Source of the DNA: Intoshia linei
Taxonomy: Eukaryota; Orthonectida; Rhopaluridae
Assembly: GCA_001642005.1 (NCBI GenBank)
Contig: LWCA01000237.1
Location: 1-37,565 of the forward strand
Direction: 5' to 3'
Length of the DNA stretch: 37,565 nt
Of the stretch, positions 11,701-23,100 are shown piece by piece. Each line of letters opens with the position of its first letter. The first letter of the stretch is position 1. Position numbers and translations under genes: made by a program. The notes under the pieces are model-generated. The model saw nothing but the letters and a program-made list of their open reading frames with translations. It was not told the DNA's origin and did no database searches.

Positions 11701-14700
11701 TGATAAAAAGAATAATTTGCAATTTGTAGAAATTTTGATTGATGAAAACAATGACACCCAAAATAATGGTACATGTGTATGTAGAATATGTGGATTGTCA
11801 TTCAAAAAAAAATTGAATTATTTTAAACACATAAAAATGCACCTTTCCATGAAGATGGAAATGATTAACAATGGCGAAGTTGAAAATGTAAAATTGAACA
11901 GAAACTCTGAAACCCCTGTAAAATCAGTATTTGATTATTTATTGTACTGTTATACTTTTAATATAATTTCTCAGAAACAGTTGAATGAATTTATTTTTAA
12001 ATTTTGTCTCTATTATTTTGACATTTTCAAGATTGAAAAATTTGAATTTGATACAAATAAAAATGAATCTGTAAATATACCCAACAGTATTAGTATTTCG
12101 CAAATTTTTAGTAGTTTTAAAAATTGCAATACATCTCTATATGATTTTAACCTTTTAAATTCTTTTAATTTTAATTTACCTAAATACCATGATGAATCTG
12201 ATCAAAATTTTAACGTTATCAAACAGTATTTTGATGAATTTTTGGAGAAAAAGGAGCTTGAGGAAAAGCAAGAAAAAAATAATTATCTTTTATCCACTTG
12301 TAAATATAAATGTCACAGATGTCTTGTCGGATTTTATAAACAGAGTGATATCGAAAATCACAATAAAACCATGAATCATTTAACGTTTTGGACAAAAAAA
12401 TGTCAAAACGTTGAGCAAATGGAAAATATTATGAAAAAATTAATTTGTCCTATTTGTAATGTACATTTGAAAGATTTTAAAATGATGAAAATAAAAAATT
12501 GTACGTTTTCTCATGTACTGCAATTACATTTATTATCAGAAGAACACAGTACCAAGACTAATAATCTGTCCAAAGAACATTTAAAATGTATTAAAAATAA
12601 TCTAACTTTGAAAACTGATTCTGAATTTAATATCCTAACCGAACTTGATGTATTGATACAATCTAATTCTTTCGTTTGTAAATTGTGTAAATATGAGTCT
12701 TATGCCAATTATGAAAATTTAAAGCAACATTACCAATCACATAAACACCTTTTGTCATTAATGAATTTGGTTTCTACAATCATACATTTTAAAGATGATA
12801 CTACATTGGACTCTACATTCGTTGATCTACTTTTAGTTGAAAATACCAAAGATGTAGATATAACTGAAGCTGCAAAACTGGTGAATCTTATATTTGGGTT
12901 GACTCCAAAATTTCTTGAAATGTACAAATCGGGTAGAGATGATGATTCTTGTATGTGCAGCATGTGTGGGTTGACCATGGATAAATATGATTTTGTAGAT
13001 CATATTAGTTCTGATGTTCATTTTAATTATTTGCTTAAATTCTATATACATGAAGAAATGAATTTTCTGTCTGTTATAGTTTTAATTATGTTTAAAAGTT
13101 TATATCGCGAAAAAATTGAAAAATGGCTAAATTTGACCGAAATTAATAATTTTGTGTGTAATTTGAAAAGAATTCAAGTTTCAAACGAGGCTAATGTAAA
13201 AAACCAATGCAAAAAAATGGCAGAATGTGAAACAAAAATGAAAAAAATTCAACTTGATGAATATTCTTTAATGTGCACTTTTTGCTTTTCTCAGTTTTAT
13301 ACACATAAAAAGTTGATTAATCATCTGTTATCTTGTCCTAATATGTCTAAAAACGATAATCTTAAAATAAATGCTGAAATCCCAGAACCAAAATATCAAG
13401 CTGAACCCAAAACGTCAATAAAAGATGATATATTATTCAACATTGGATTAGATTCTGTTCGATACACCCAAAATTGCGAATCCGAGCATGAATCCGACCA
13501 AATTATGTATGATGAGTCTTTACATACAACTTATTTTAAAGTTCTCGAGGTAAATCAAAATTTTGGGAAGAGGAAAGATTTTAGCAAGTTGGATGTAACA
13601 TACAATAAAACTAATGGGAATATAACAGAAAAAGAGTTTATATGGCAGTGCGAATTGTGTCAGAAAGTCTTTTTGGGTTTTGGTATTTTGAAATGTCATT
13701 TGATCAATTGTCACAAATTTGATAATTCCGTTAAAAGTATGAATACAATATTTAAACATGCTTTATTACACCGAATCAAAAAATGTAATTTAGAAAATGA
13801 TTTAAAAAACGAAAAAAAATCTACATGTGGTACAATGAATGCTCTGCGTAAAGTTCGTCGTATGGTGAAACACAAGGTAAACGATAACATTGATGGTAAT
13901 GCATTGGAAATGAAAAATACGAATTTAGATAATGAAACAAATTTATATTATAAAGATTCTATATCGAAAAATTTACTTGTAAACATGTTTGATAACGTTG
14001 TAAAATCTAGTGAAAATTTACTGTTTGGACAAAATAATGCTTTAAATTTAAGTATTTCAAAGAATGATAGAGTGAAACAAAATTATTCTTATGTCAATAA
14101 TTCCAATATTTTACCCGCTGTGATATCAAATATAGTTCCAAATTTCCTACCTAAAGATTTAAACTTGAACAATAGTATACTTCACAATGAATCCAATTTT
14201 ATACAGAAAAGGTGTAGGACAAGAATAAACGAGTATCAATTGTCCATTTTGAGACACAATTTTATGGTTTCAAATTCACCTTCAATTGAACAAATTGAAC
14301 GTATTGCTGCTAGAACGGAATTACCCATTAGGGTTGTAAAACATTGGTTTAGAAATACTCTTTTTAAAGAAAGACAAAGAAATAAAGAATCTCCGTACAA
14401 TTTTAGTAACCCGCCATCTACACACATCGATATTGCCCAATACGAGAAAACGGGCAAAATTGTGGAAGTTAAAAATAAGGCCGAAAGTGAAAACGAAATA
14501 TTTCAACAAAAGGCAATGAAACGCGTCGCTTATTCTGCAGACGACATGGACGTGAAACGTAAAAGAAGATGTTTAACTGAAGACAGGTCTCCATCAGAAC
14601 CAACTGATGACAGAAATAATAACTTAGAAAGTTGTAATTCAGCTTCGTCTGAAAGTATAATGCAATCACTAGATTTGTGGGACAGCAAAATTCGAAGAGC

Positions 14701-16759
14701 TAATCGAACAAGGTTTTCTGATTATCAAATAAATACTCTCAAGTCTTATTTCAATAACAACCCTTATCCAAAAGATGAAAACATTGAAGAATTGTCAGAT
14801 AGATTGGAATTAATGTCACGGGTTATTGTGGTATGGTTCCAAAACGCTAGACAAAAATCACGGAGATCTTCCGCATTTAAAAATGAAACGAACAATGTAC
14901 CGCCTCCTTTTACCGAAGAAAGTGTTAATTTGAAAACTGAAAAATTGGAATCGAATTTAAGTATTCCCAGTCAAAATGCAAAAAACTATCTATACAGTTG
15001 CAATAAATGTGATTTGAAATTTACGGAATATCATTTATGGTGCAAACATTTTTTGAATTGTGGCATCACTAATCCAAACCAAAAAGAAGACGTCAAATCT
15101 TTGGTTAAATCCTTAGATTCTTTTGAAAACAGTGATGATAGTGCTGACGTAAAAGATTATAATTTACCCCAAACAAACAAAGAGGAATTGAAGAAAGTCA
15201 AGACTGAAGACATTAAACTTTATAGCGTATCTAATCTTAAAAATTCTGATAAAAATATACCTGAATGTGCTGAAAATGAGCAGATAAGTGATGATGATAA
15301 ATATAGTCAACAAAATGACGATAAAAATTTAAATTATTCTTATTCAAAGCGTTTACGTACTACAATTACATCAACTCAGTTGGAACAGTTGTACTGCGAA
15401 TATGAAAAAGATTCTAATCCTTCTCGTTCAAATATTGACAGAATTTCATATGAAATTGGTTTAAAAAAGAGGGTTGTTCAAGTTTGGTTCCAGAATAACC
15501 GTGCTAGAGAACGAAAAAATAAAAAAATGATTAAACAATTAATATGCCCAATTTGCAAACAAAATTTTGAATTTGAAACAGACTGCTATCTGCACTTGGC
15601 TTCTAATCATGGTCTGACCAGGTCTGATAATGTCGATTTTATAAACAACATTAATTTAAAAAAGTATTTCATTAAAAAGATGCATAATAATAGTGATAAA
15701 TTTGGAAACAATTTTAAGTCTAACGATTATTCCAATGAAATTACATATTCCCCCGAAACCAGAAATAAGGTTAAACCAGACGTTTATATAACTACAGAAA
15801 ATGCACCTTTGGATTTATCAAAGGGAAAAGGTATTTAATTTTTATCTATAGTATTTATATTAATTTTAGATACCAATAAAAAGCCAGTAATTCGGGAAAT
15901 TGACAAGTTTGCTGATTTGCGAAATTTACTGGATAAATCGGCGAATGCGGGAAATCTTATTAAAAATTCGAGTAGAAATATTGTTAATCACAATGAATAT
16001 AATGATACTTCCAATCTTACCTACGAAAATAATAAAATTGATAAAACCATCAGTAATTTTAACGAACTAAAGTATCAAATTAAAAATGATGAAAATTCAT
16101 ACGAATTACCTTCAGATGTGCTGAAAAAAGATGAAAACTCATCTACAATGGAAGCGGTTGATTTCAAAGCCAAACGCTTTAGAACACACATGGGAAATGG
16201 ACAAATTTATATTATGAAATCAATTTTCAACATTTACAAAACTCCCAATGCTATTGAATGCATTGAATTGGGAAATCAAATTAATTTACAGAAAAGAGTT
16301 ATTCAAGTTTGGTTTCAGGTATTGTCATTTTCGTTCAATCAATTTAATTTACTGTTTAGAATGCCCGCGCAAAGTCAAGAAAATGTAAAACGAATGGAGA
16401 TAGAGGTAGAAGTAGTTCTTGGATGAGCAATGATTCTACGGCCAAAGAAAAAGTGGAAATGTTTTACAAGGGTTTTTGTATTGATTGTAAAACTAGCTTT
16501 AACAATAGCTGTAATGCCATTTCTCACATATTTAGCACCCAGCATATAAATTCTCTCAAATTTAAATTTTGCAAGTATGAAAGTGCCAAAAATAACCAAA
16601 CTATTAAAAAGAATGATAATTGTACATATTCATTTTTTCATATTTAATTGTTTTTAGACACCACCCCTTCAACTCCATTGAAAGTAGATAATCCTAATAT
16701 TGTAGTCAGGTTTATTTTAATTTTATCAATACTTATTGTATTTTAGATCGACTCAATAG
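8772..16759 (+). CDS. Zinc-finger homeobox transcription factor, ZFHX3/4 (zfh-2) type
   Basis: Six exons: 8772-11136, 11700-15830, 15870-16318, 16360-16621, 16658-16709, 16747-16759, all GT-AG with matching phases, giving 2423 residues. Exon 1 holds about eight C2H2 fingers, including the family-specific pair near residues 193-270 ([27 protein letters not shown]). Exon 2 adds about nine more and three homeodomains: HD1 near 14201 ([15 protein letters not shown]), HD2 near 14692 ([15 protein letters not shown]), HD3 near 15344 ([15 protein letters not shown]). HD4 (16169-16389) is split by a 41-nt intron between WFQ and NARAKSRK, followed by a last finger. This order is diagnostic of ZFHX nuclear DNA-binding regulators, which act in neuronal differentiation in other animals. 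A CtBP-type PLDLS motif lies at 15806-15820. The protein is shorter than vertebrate ZFHX3/4 (over 3,500 residues). The start follows an in-frame TGA at 8739; 5' exons cannot be excluded. Confidence 0.95.
11205..11313. repeat. 109-bp dispersed repeat, copy 1 (in ZFHX intron 1)
   Basis: This segment of the 563-nt first ZFHX intron matches 18343-18451 in direct orientation at 104 of 109 positions. The shared block starts ATTAAAATTTGGAAGATATA and ends ACAATGTT. The high identity points to a fairly recent duplication or transposition. It has no coding potential. The second copy lies about 50 bp inside a transposon-like terminus, so the family may be a non-autonomous element. Confidence 0.8.
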
Positions 16760-16778
16760 TTTAAATTAATGTGTAATT

Positions 16779-16794
16779 AATAAATGTTAATAAA
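16779..16794 (+). promoter_or_regulatory. Tandem AATAAA polyadenylation signals of the ZFHX gene
   Basis: Two AATAAA hexamers at 16779-16784 and 16789-16794 lie 20 and 30 nt after the TAG stop at 16757-16759. This supports the proposed short final exons and the end of the gene. Confidence 0.6.
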
Positions 16795-16963
16795 TTTTTC
16801 AAAAATTATTAACAATTCTTCTTTATATAATGTTAACTTATATAATATGCTACGCGATTTTTGTTTGTGTCTTTTACTTTAATGAAATAAATAGCACTTA
16901 GAATTTTTTAAAGACCACATTTCAATTACAGTTTTTTCCGGGAACGTATAATAAGATAAATTT

Positions 16964-17635
16964 CAACCTCCCAATTTCACATCTTAAGGTTCAAAAACCC
17001 CTGTTGTCCCTCCTTTTGAAAATTAAACGAGTTGGAGAATTTAAAAAAATATACACGCTGATGCTGATTTTAAAATCATAAACATTATCATAAATTTAAA
17101 TTTAAAAAAACTATATCTTTAGGACCAAAACCACAAATTACCCTTCCTTTTTTTTGAAAACAGCCCTAGAATTTTAAAAATATTTACAGGTGGTAGAGTT
17201 GTATCATGTTAACACACATAAAAAATTTCAATCCGAATAAGTGATGATTTCACGGTCAAAAAAGCATTTTAGTATTCATATATTTTTTTTCTGAAACATT
17301 TCATTAAAAGAATAAATTTGAAATAATTAACAGTCCGAAAATTAAAAAAAAGGATTATTCTGATAGAGCTTATTCCGGTTGATATAAATACAAAATTTCA
17401 ACCTCAGAAATCTACGCATTCCCGGTGAAAAATAATTTTTAATATATTATCAACCAATATTTTTTAAATATTTTAATTAAAAATGAAAATATTGATCCTA
17501 CAATTTCAAAAAAAATGTGGATTGTACGTCTACACATTTCTAATAAAGACATATGGGTGAAAATCTACATAATTCATTCCTTCGGAATGATTTTTCATTG
17601 CTACGCAATTTTTAAATTTCAAATTTTCATTTTCC
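16964..17635. repeat. Degenerate ~130-bp tandem repeat block, copy 1
   Basis: Related sub-blocks begin near 16961, 17094, 17222, 17393 and 17530, each carrying a variant of AAATTTCAACCTC or ATCTTTAGG followed by a (C)AAAAACC-like stretch and a C-rich segment. The whole block recurs in inverted orientation at 26294-27434. It does not encode a protein. It may be the body of a non-autonomous transposon or an old satellite segment. It starts about 200 bp after the ZFHX gene ends. Confidence 0.7.
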
Positions 17636-18342
17636 AAACATTTTTAACAACATCTACGGCAACGAATTGATAAAAGTTTTGATACTAACTTAATTTGATA
17701 ATGCTCAATAAAAAGTAATATTTATAAGAAAAAAGGCCAAAAGTATGGACACATTTTTAACATCAATCATTTTTATATTACAATCCTTTGTACTAATGGT
17801 AAAATTCGACGGAAATATTTATAAACTGGAGATTCAATTAGTTATTGATACACAATTGGTATTTTCAAGTATTTATTAAATTTGTACTGAATATATGTCA
17901 TCACATTAAAAAAGACAAAATAAGTTTTATTATTTATTTAATTTTAACTTTAATTAAAACTGCCAAGCTAGTACAGTATAATTATACGGTCGTTTTTTTT
18001 CATCAAAATTTTCTGCTAATAGAAATTTTAACATGTCAAATTCATCAAGGTGAATTGCTTCAAACATGACTCACATTAGTTTTCCAATTAGAGAGAAATC
18101 CGACTAATGTTTTCAACTGCGCTCAATCGAAATTATTTATCAATTATTTTATGAAAATTAAATTGATTTAAGGCCCAGTGTTAAGACGTCTGATAATATA
18201 TGTCATGTCATATCTTACAAATAATATACACATTTTATCATTTAAATTGCTATAAAATTAAATTAGTCTAATAATTAGATGTGCATTCAGTTCATTATTT
18301 TCTTATATTAATATAAATTGGTAGAGTTAATTGGTAATTTTT
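17636..18342. other. Gene-free AT-rich DNA
   Basis: I find no supported exon. The open frame 17845-18069 on the plus strand is hydrophobic only because of T-rich codons and has no splice or domain support. Confidence 0.4.
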
Positions 18343-18451
18343 ATTAAAATTTGGAAGATATATGCTAATTTTGCAAATAATGAATACAATTTGTAGTTTA
18401 AGTCTAATTCCAGAAATATAAAATGATGAATTTTAGAAAAAAAACAATGTT
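18343..18451. repeat. 109-bp dispersed repeat, copy 2
   Basis: This is the direct-orientation partner of 11205-11313 (104 of 109 positions identical). It is followed by a perfect 7-bp-arm palindrome at 18471-18487 (GGTGTTCGGTGAACACC) and by GCTACGCCACTG at 18502-18513. The reverse complement of the latter, CAGTGGCGTAGC, is a terminus seen in many animal DNA transposons. The repeat is therefore probably internal to a non-autonomous element ending at 18513; the other end was not identified with confidence. Confidence 0.7.
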
Positions 18452-18532
18452 ACTTTTATAAATTTTCTAGGGTGTTCGGTGAACACCTTGTACACTATGA
18501 CGCTACGCCACTGTTTATATTATAATTTACAG

Positions 18533-18724
18533 AAATTAGCTAAAGATATTATTATCGTTGGAGTTACGCTAAGAACAGTTGGATTTTTCCTTATACTCAT
18601 AGCTAGTCTTACATATAAATCACCAAAACAATATAGAATTGAATCTGATTCAACTGACTCAATCGACACTAATCAAGAAAATGTAATTAAAAAGAATAAA
18701 TTAAATTATTTCTCAGTATATTAA
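18533..18724 (+). CDS. Possible terminal exon of a membrane protein, unrecognised
   Basis: After an acceptor-like TTTACAG at 18526-18532, a frame of 63 codons runs to TAA. It encodes KLAKDII, then a hydrophobic segment of about 20 residues (VGVTLRTVGFFLILIASLTY), then a polar acidic tail with many S, D and E residues. Base composition is less AT-driven than in the random frames nearby. That pattern fits the last membrane span and cytosolic tail of a multi-pass protein, but I cannot find upstream exons: the sequence immediately 5' is a transposon-like end. It may be a gene fragment, or a false frame. I do not recognise the family. Confidence 0.3.
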   Translation, partial: KLAKDIIIVGVTLRTVGFFLILIASLTYKSPKQYRIESDSTDSIDTNQENVIKKNKLNYFSVY

Positions 18725-20165
18725 TTAAATTTGTTAAACATTTCACCATTTTTCGAAAACTTTAAATATAGACTTTTCTAATATATAATTGTGTAGCTGG
18801 TACTCTTCTGATTAGAACGATGTGGATCCCTGTATCTGGTCAGATAGACGTCTCGAGATATTGTGTTTTTCATAAACTACGAATAATTTAAATACAGTTG
18901 TTTCTGTTTTATGTTACATGAAGGGACAGTTTTTGATCACGTTTCTACTATACTGTAATTGTAAACCACGAATGGCGATAATGTCGTACTAAAAGTAGTA
19001 CTTTTATTACTTAGAAAAAAAATGTTTTTGATTAATTTTTGATTAGAAAAATAAACATTTCAGTTTATAAGTTTATTTACTACGACAAAGTACGACTTTA
19101 GTAAAGTAGTATCTAAAAAGTCGTACTTCTGGTCGCACTAGATAATGGTATCATATGAAATGTGTTTAAATGCTGTCACAATATCATAACGCCGTGATTA
19201 CTTTCAAATAAAAATATTTATGAATGATTTACAGTGAAACCTATCTACCGTGGAGCGTAAAACGTTGAACAAAATCGACAGTATATACAAAATAGATAAT
19301 TAAATATAATAATATTTTTAATTATTAGATAAACGTTTGAATAATTTTAAAGAAAGAAAGCCATTTCGATTAAATTAGTATTAATAAATTGTACCACGTG
19401 TTAGTAATATGTTAAAGGAATTAAAAACTCTAGACTTATTTTTTTATTACATATGTACAGTGTATAGTGTACACTTCAATTTTGTTCATTTTCATCTTTT
19501 TCTACAATTTTATTCCAATCAAGTATGTTACTATTACAACATTCCAACCAAATTTCAGTGTTTAACCCTACAATTGAAAAAATTATAATATTAATTAATA
19601 TAATTTATAAAGTAAATATTTATTTATTGTGTATATAATTATTTATTATTAAAGAAAGTGTAGTAACATTATTTTATCATAGTACAAGTTTCTCTCCAAC
19701 TTGCCATTCATTTTTTTGAAAACATTATTTTATTAACAGAGGCATCAATGTATGAAAACATTTTTATACAAATTAATACTATTGAATTTTGTAACTGATT
19801 AAATTTCCTCGATTTCGCCAAATTCTCTACTATGAAAAAAGTACATGTCCAATATTGGAGAACTAAAACGAGAATACTTTATGTCAAAAATCTGGTACAC
19901 TATATTTATATGCCACTATTTTTGCAAAAAATAAATATTTTTAAGTTTAATTTATTGTTATTCACAATTTTTATGGTTTAACGTTTTTTACCTCACCACA
20001 TTTTTGGAAATCCCAAAAATAGCTAGTTGCAGGGAAATTACCGTATTTTATTATTGTCGTGATTAAAGTTTATATAATTTTATTAATTAATTATTGATAA
20101 TGTAAATCTTTTCATACATCTACATTTACTGTATTTACATTTTAATCAATTATCTCATAATACAT
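18725..20165. other. Gene-free AT-rich DNA with short inverted motifs
   Basis: No exon is supported. Between about 18980 and 19135 there are repeated GTAGTACTTTT / AAGTCGTACTT motifs in both orientations, which suggest a decayed small inverted-repeat element. I could not define clean ends or a target duplication. Confidence 0.4.
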
Positions 20166-20193
20166 TTATTAATACATCTACATGTATTAATAA
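20166..20193. repeat. Perfect 12-bp-arm hairpin over the PDE1 stop codon
   Basis: The sequence TTATTAATACAT-CTAC-ATGTATTAATAA is a perfect inverted repeat with a 4-nt loop. The stop codon of the minus-strand PDE1-like gene (20187-20189) lies inside one arm. It could form a hairpin at the very start of the 3' UTR, or be chance in AT-rich DNA. Confidence 0.7.
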
Positions 20194-23100
20194 TTAGTCT
20201 CAAAATTTAAAATATTACAATTTACATTCGTTTTTTTTTCTATAAAAGTTGCATTTCTTGAGATACCTTCATTTACGTCTTCTTTAAAATCAATTAAACT
20301 ATTACTTTTAGAAATTGCAACTTCGACATAATATTGTTGCAAAATCTTCTTCAACATTTTATCCAATAGTTCAAAACATGGTTTTACAATATTCGTTACA
20401 AAACCTGTAATAATAGAATAGAATAAACGGTCCATAGAACCGTAAATTAATTAAAACAAAACTTAACAAAATTATGATGAAATTTTTTAGATAATTATTT
20501 TATTTATTACCTATTTGTGATTTGGCAATGTTGCATCTGAATTCATTACATAATGGAGAAATGGGTATATTTAATTCCTTTTCCTTTTCTCCCTATAATT
20601 TTACATATTAACTAATTTTCTATTTTTCTATGACATAAATACATTAACTATCTCTGTTAAAAGAGGTAAGGAGGTTATGTTAATTCCTCTTCTGTATCTT
20701 CAATACTTTCAATGTCACCTGGGTCACTTAGTTTATTCGATAAAAACGAGTCTAATTTATATTCTGTACTCTCAAACCATTTACACAATAGCTGTATTTT
20801 TACCTGATTAAAAAATTCCTTGGTTAGCATTATACTCCATTTACTGTGATATTTCCAAATTTTCGCAGGATTACTATGAAATATTTAATTAATGAAATTA
20901 TATTTACCAGTTACCTGATATCCGCCGCATGTAAAATCATTGATAGCGCCTTGACAGTTGTTATTCTTAAAATAGATAATAACTACATGCTGATACTAAT
21001 CATGTAATACTAAATAATAATGTACATTGTAAATTAGCAGGAGCGGATTCAAGAAGCTAGTTAATGGGGTGCGAGCGAAGCGAGCAATGTATTTAACTTT
21101 TCCGAAGGCGAAAATTTTTTTAAAGGCGTCTCTTTTAATTTCATTTAAAGGTTGTTATACAATAGTTTCCAAATTTATATTTTTTCGTAAAAATAAAAAA
21201 ATGATCAGCACAAAAAAAAAGAGAAATTAATTTTGTTCATTAAATAATCCTAAATCAATTAGGTTCAATCTTCTTGGTTATAGTATTGTATCTTCATTAA
21301 CCAACATTAATTAAAAATTTAGGGTACAACTGCACCCTCTTGAATCCGCCCCTGATTAGGGTGTTACATTTTTTCGAAAATTTTAGAATTCGATGGGCAA
21401 TTAGCACTAAAAGTGTGCATTTTTACAATAGAAAAACTAATTCGCAATCCAAAACATTTAACGCTATCTATTCGAGTTGCGTTTGTCATTTTAAATATCA
21501 CTTTAAAAATATTATGAATAAATAAAAACTGAACTTTATTTTAACGGAAATTGGCGTTTGAGCTTTTAAACGTAATACCGACTTTATAATATTGTTCTCC
21601 CTATTTAGTTATACAGTTTATTTTTTTAAACTTATTTCTAGCTCAATTTTTTTGTACTTTATTAACGATTTAATTTCTCAAATTCTGGCAATTTACATTA
21701 TTTAAATTGTATTCACTGCATAATATGCATTGCACATAATTTAGCAAAAATCCAAAACATTAAGCTAGAAACAAATTTACTTATTTCTTTACTTTATGGA
21801 TAGATAAAATTTATATATACAAAGTAATGTACACACTGTGTCAATTTATTAGGCAAATCTAAAAAATTAAAAAATTCGTTCCAAAGAGTGGATTACAACT
21901 TGTAAGTTGTAAATAGATTTAATGTTTATATTTAATAAAGTTAATCATACTTTTCAATTGACAAATGAATGATTTAACGCTACTTTTAATTTTGTCTTGA
22001 TTATTCTATCAATTTACAATTGGGATGATTTAAATGGAATATAAATTTTGCATCTACACACTGTCAATTTATTAGGCAAATCTAAAAAATTAAAAAATTC
22101 GTTCCAAAGAGTGAACTAAATTCTTAAATTTTTTTTGGGGAGTGTGCACAATAGTTTACAACAATATTTAAAATGCAAACAAAAAAAATCTAATACAATT
22201 AAAATTGAAATAATTGAATGTATATAAATATTAGTTAATACAAGTGTGTCAAAATATTAGGCAAATGTAATGAACATAGATGAATGAAGTAGCATTTATC
22301 ATTAAAAATTAGTTCTAATATTTAATATAATTGCCATGAACTTGTAACAGACAGAATCGGTCAATCTCTTGACACGTTCTGGTATAATTGATTTAGACAC
22401 TTCTTTAATAGCATTCCATAGGTCATCAAAGGAGTTATACTGAGTCCCAGCCGAATATAATTTTCTAAATGATTAATATAAATAATTATTAAAGTAATTT
22501 CAATATATTACATTTTTATCATGCTCCAGTAATTTTCTATTGGGTTTAAATCGGGACTGTTAGGGGGCCAATTCATCAATTTTTCTCCGCTAATGCAATT
22601 TTCTGAAAGAAATGTTCTAGTAAATAACAATGCATGTGAAGGTACATTTTCATGCATAAATATGCACTTGTTTCTAAAAATTTCGGTTTTCGAATTTATC
22701 CATGGATAGTAATTTTCCAACTAAAATTCCGTGTAACTAAACATAAAAATTGAAACATGCTAAAATAATAAGTATTACAATTTATAATTTATTTTCACGC
22801 CACTGGGAACACGATATGGTCCTAATACCTGATTTCCAATGATTCCTGCCATAAACATAACACCTCCACCCCTTGTTGGCGACGCACCCTTTAAGGTGTT
22901 TCAACAGTATTCAGTACCCAACCTCTTGACCATCCATCCGGTCCATCTAACCTTGCACGACACTCGTCAGTGAACAACACTGTTTCAAAATTTGTTTTTA
23001 AGTAAATTGTTGCCCACTTTATACGTTTTTCCTTATGTATCGGTTTTAAAATCAGTCTTTTAAGAGCTTTTTTCACCGAAGCTATAGATTTTAGATCTCT

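Noticed and set aside
18176-18513. Possible complete transposon with CAGTG ends
   Set aside because: The left CAGTG match is weak and the flanking 8-mers (ttaaggcc and tttatatt) do not match, so only the right end is believable.
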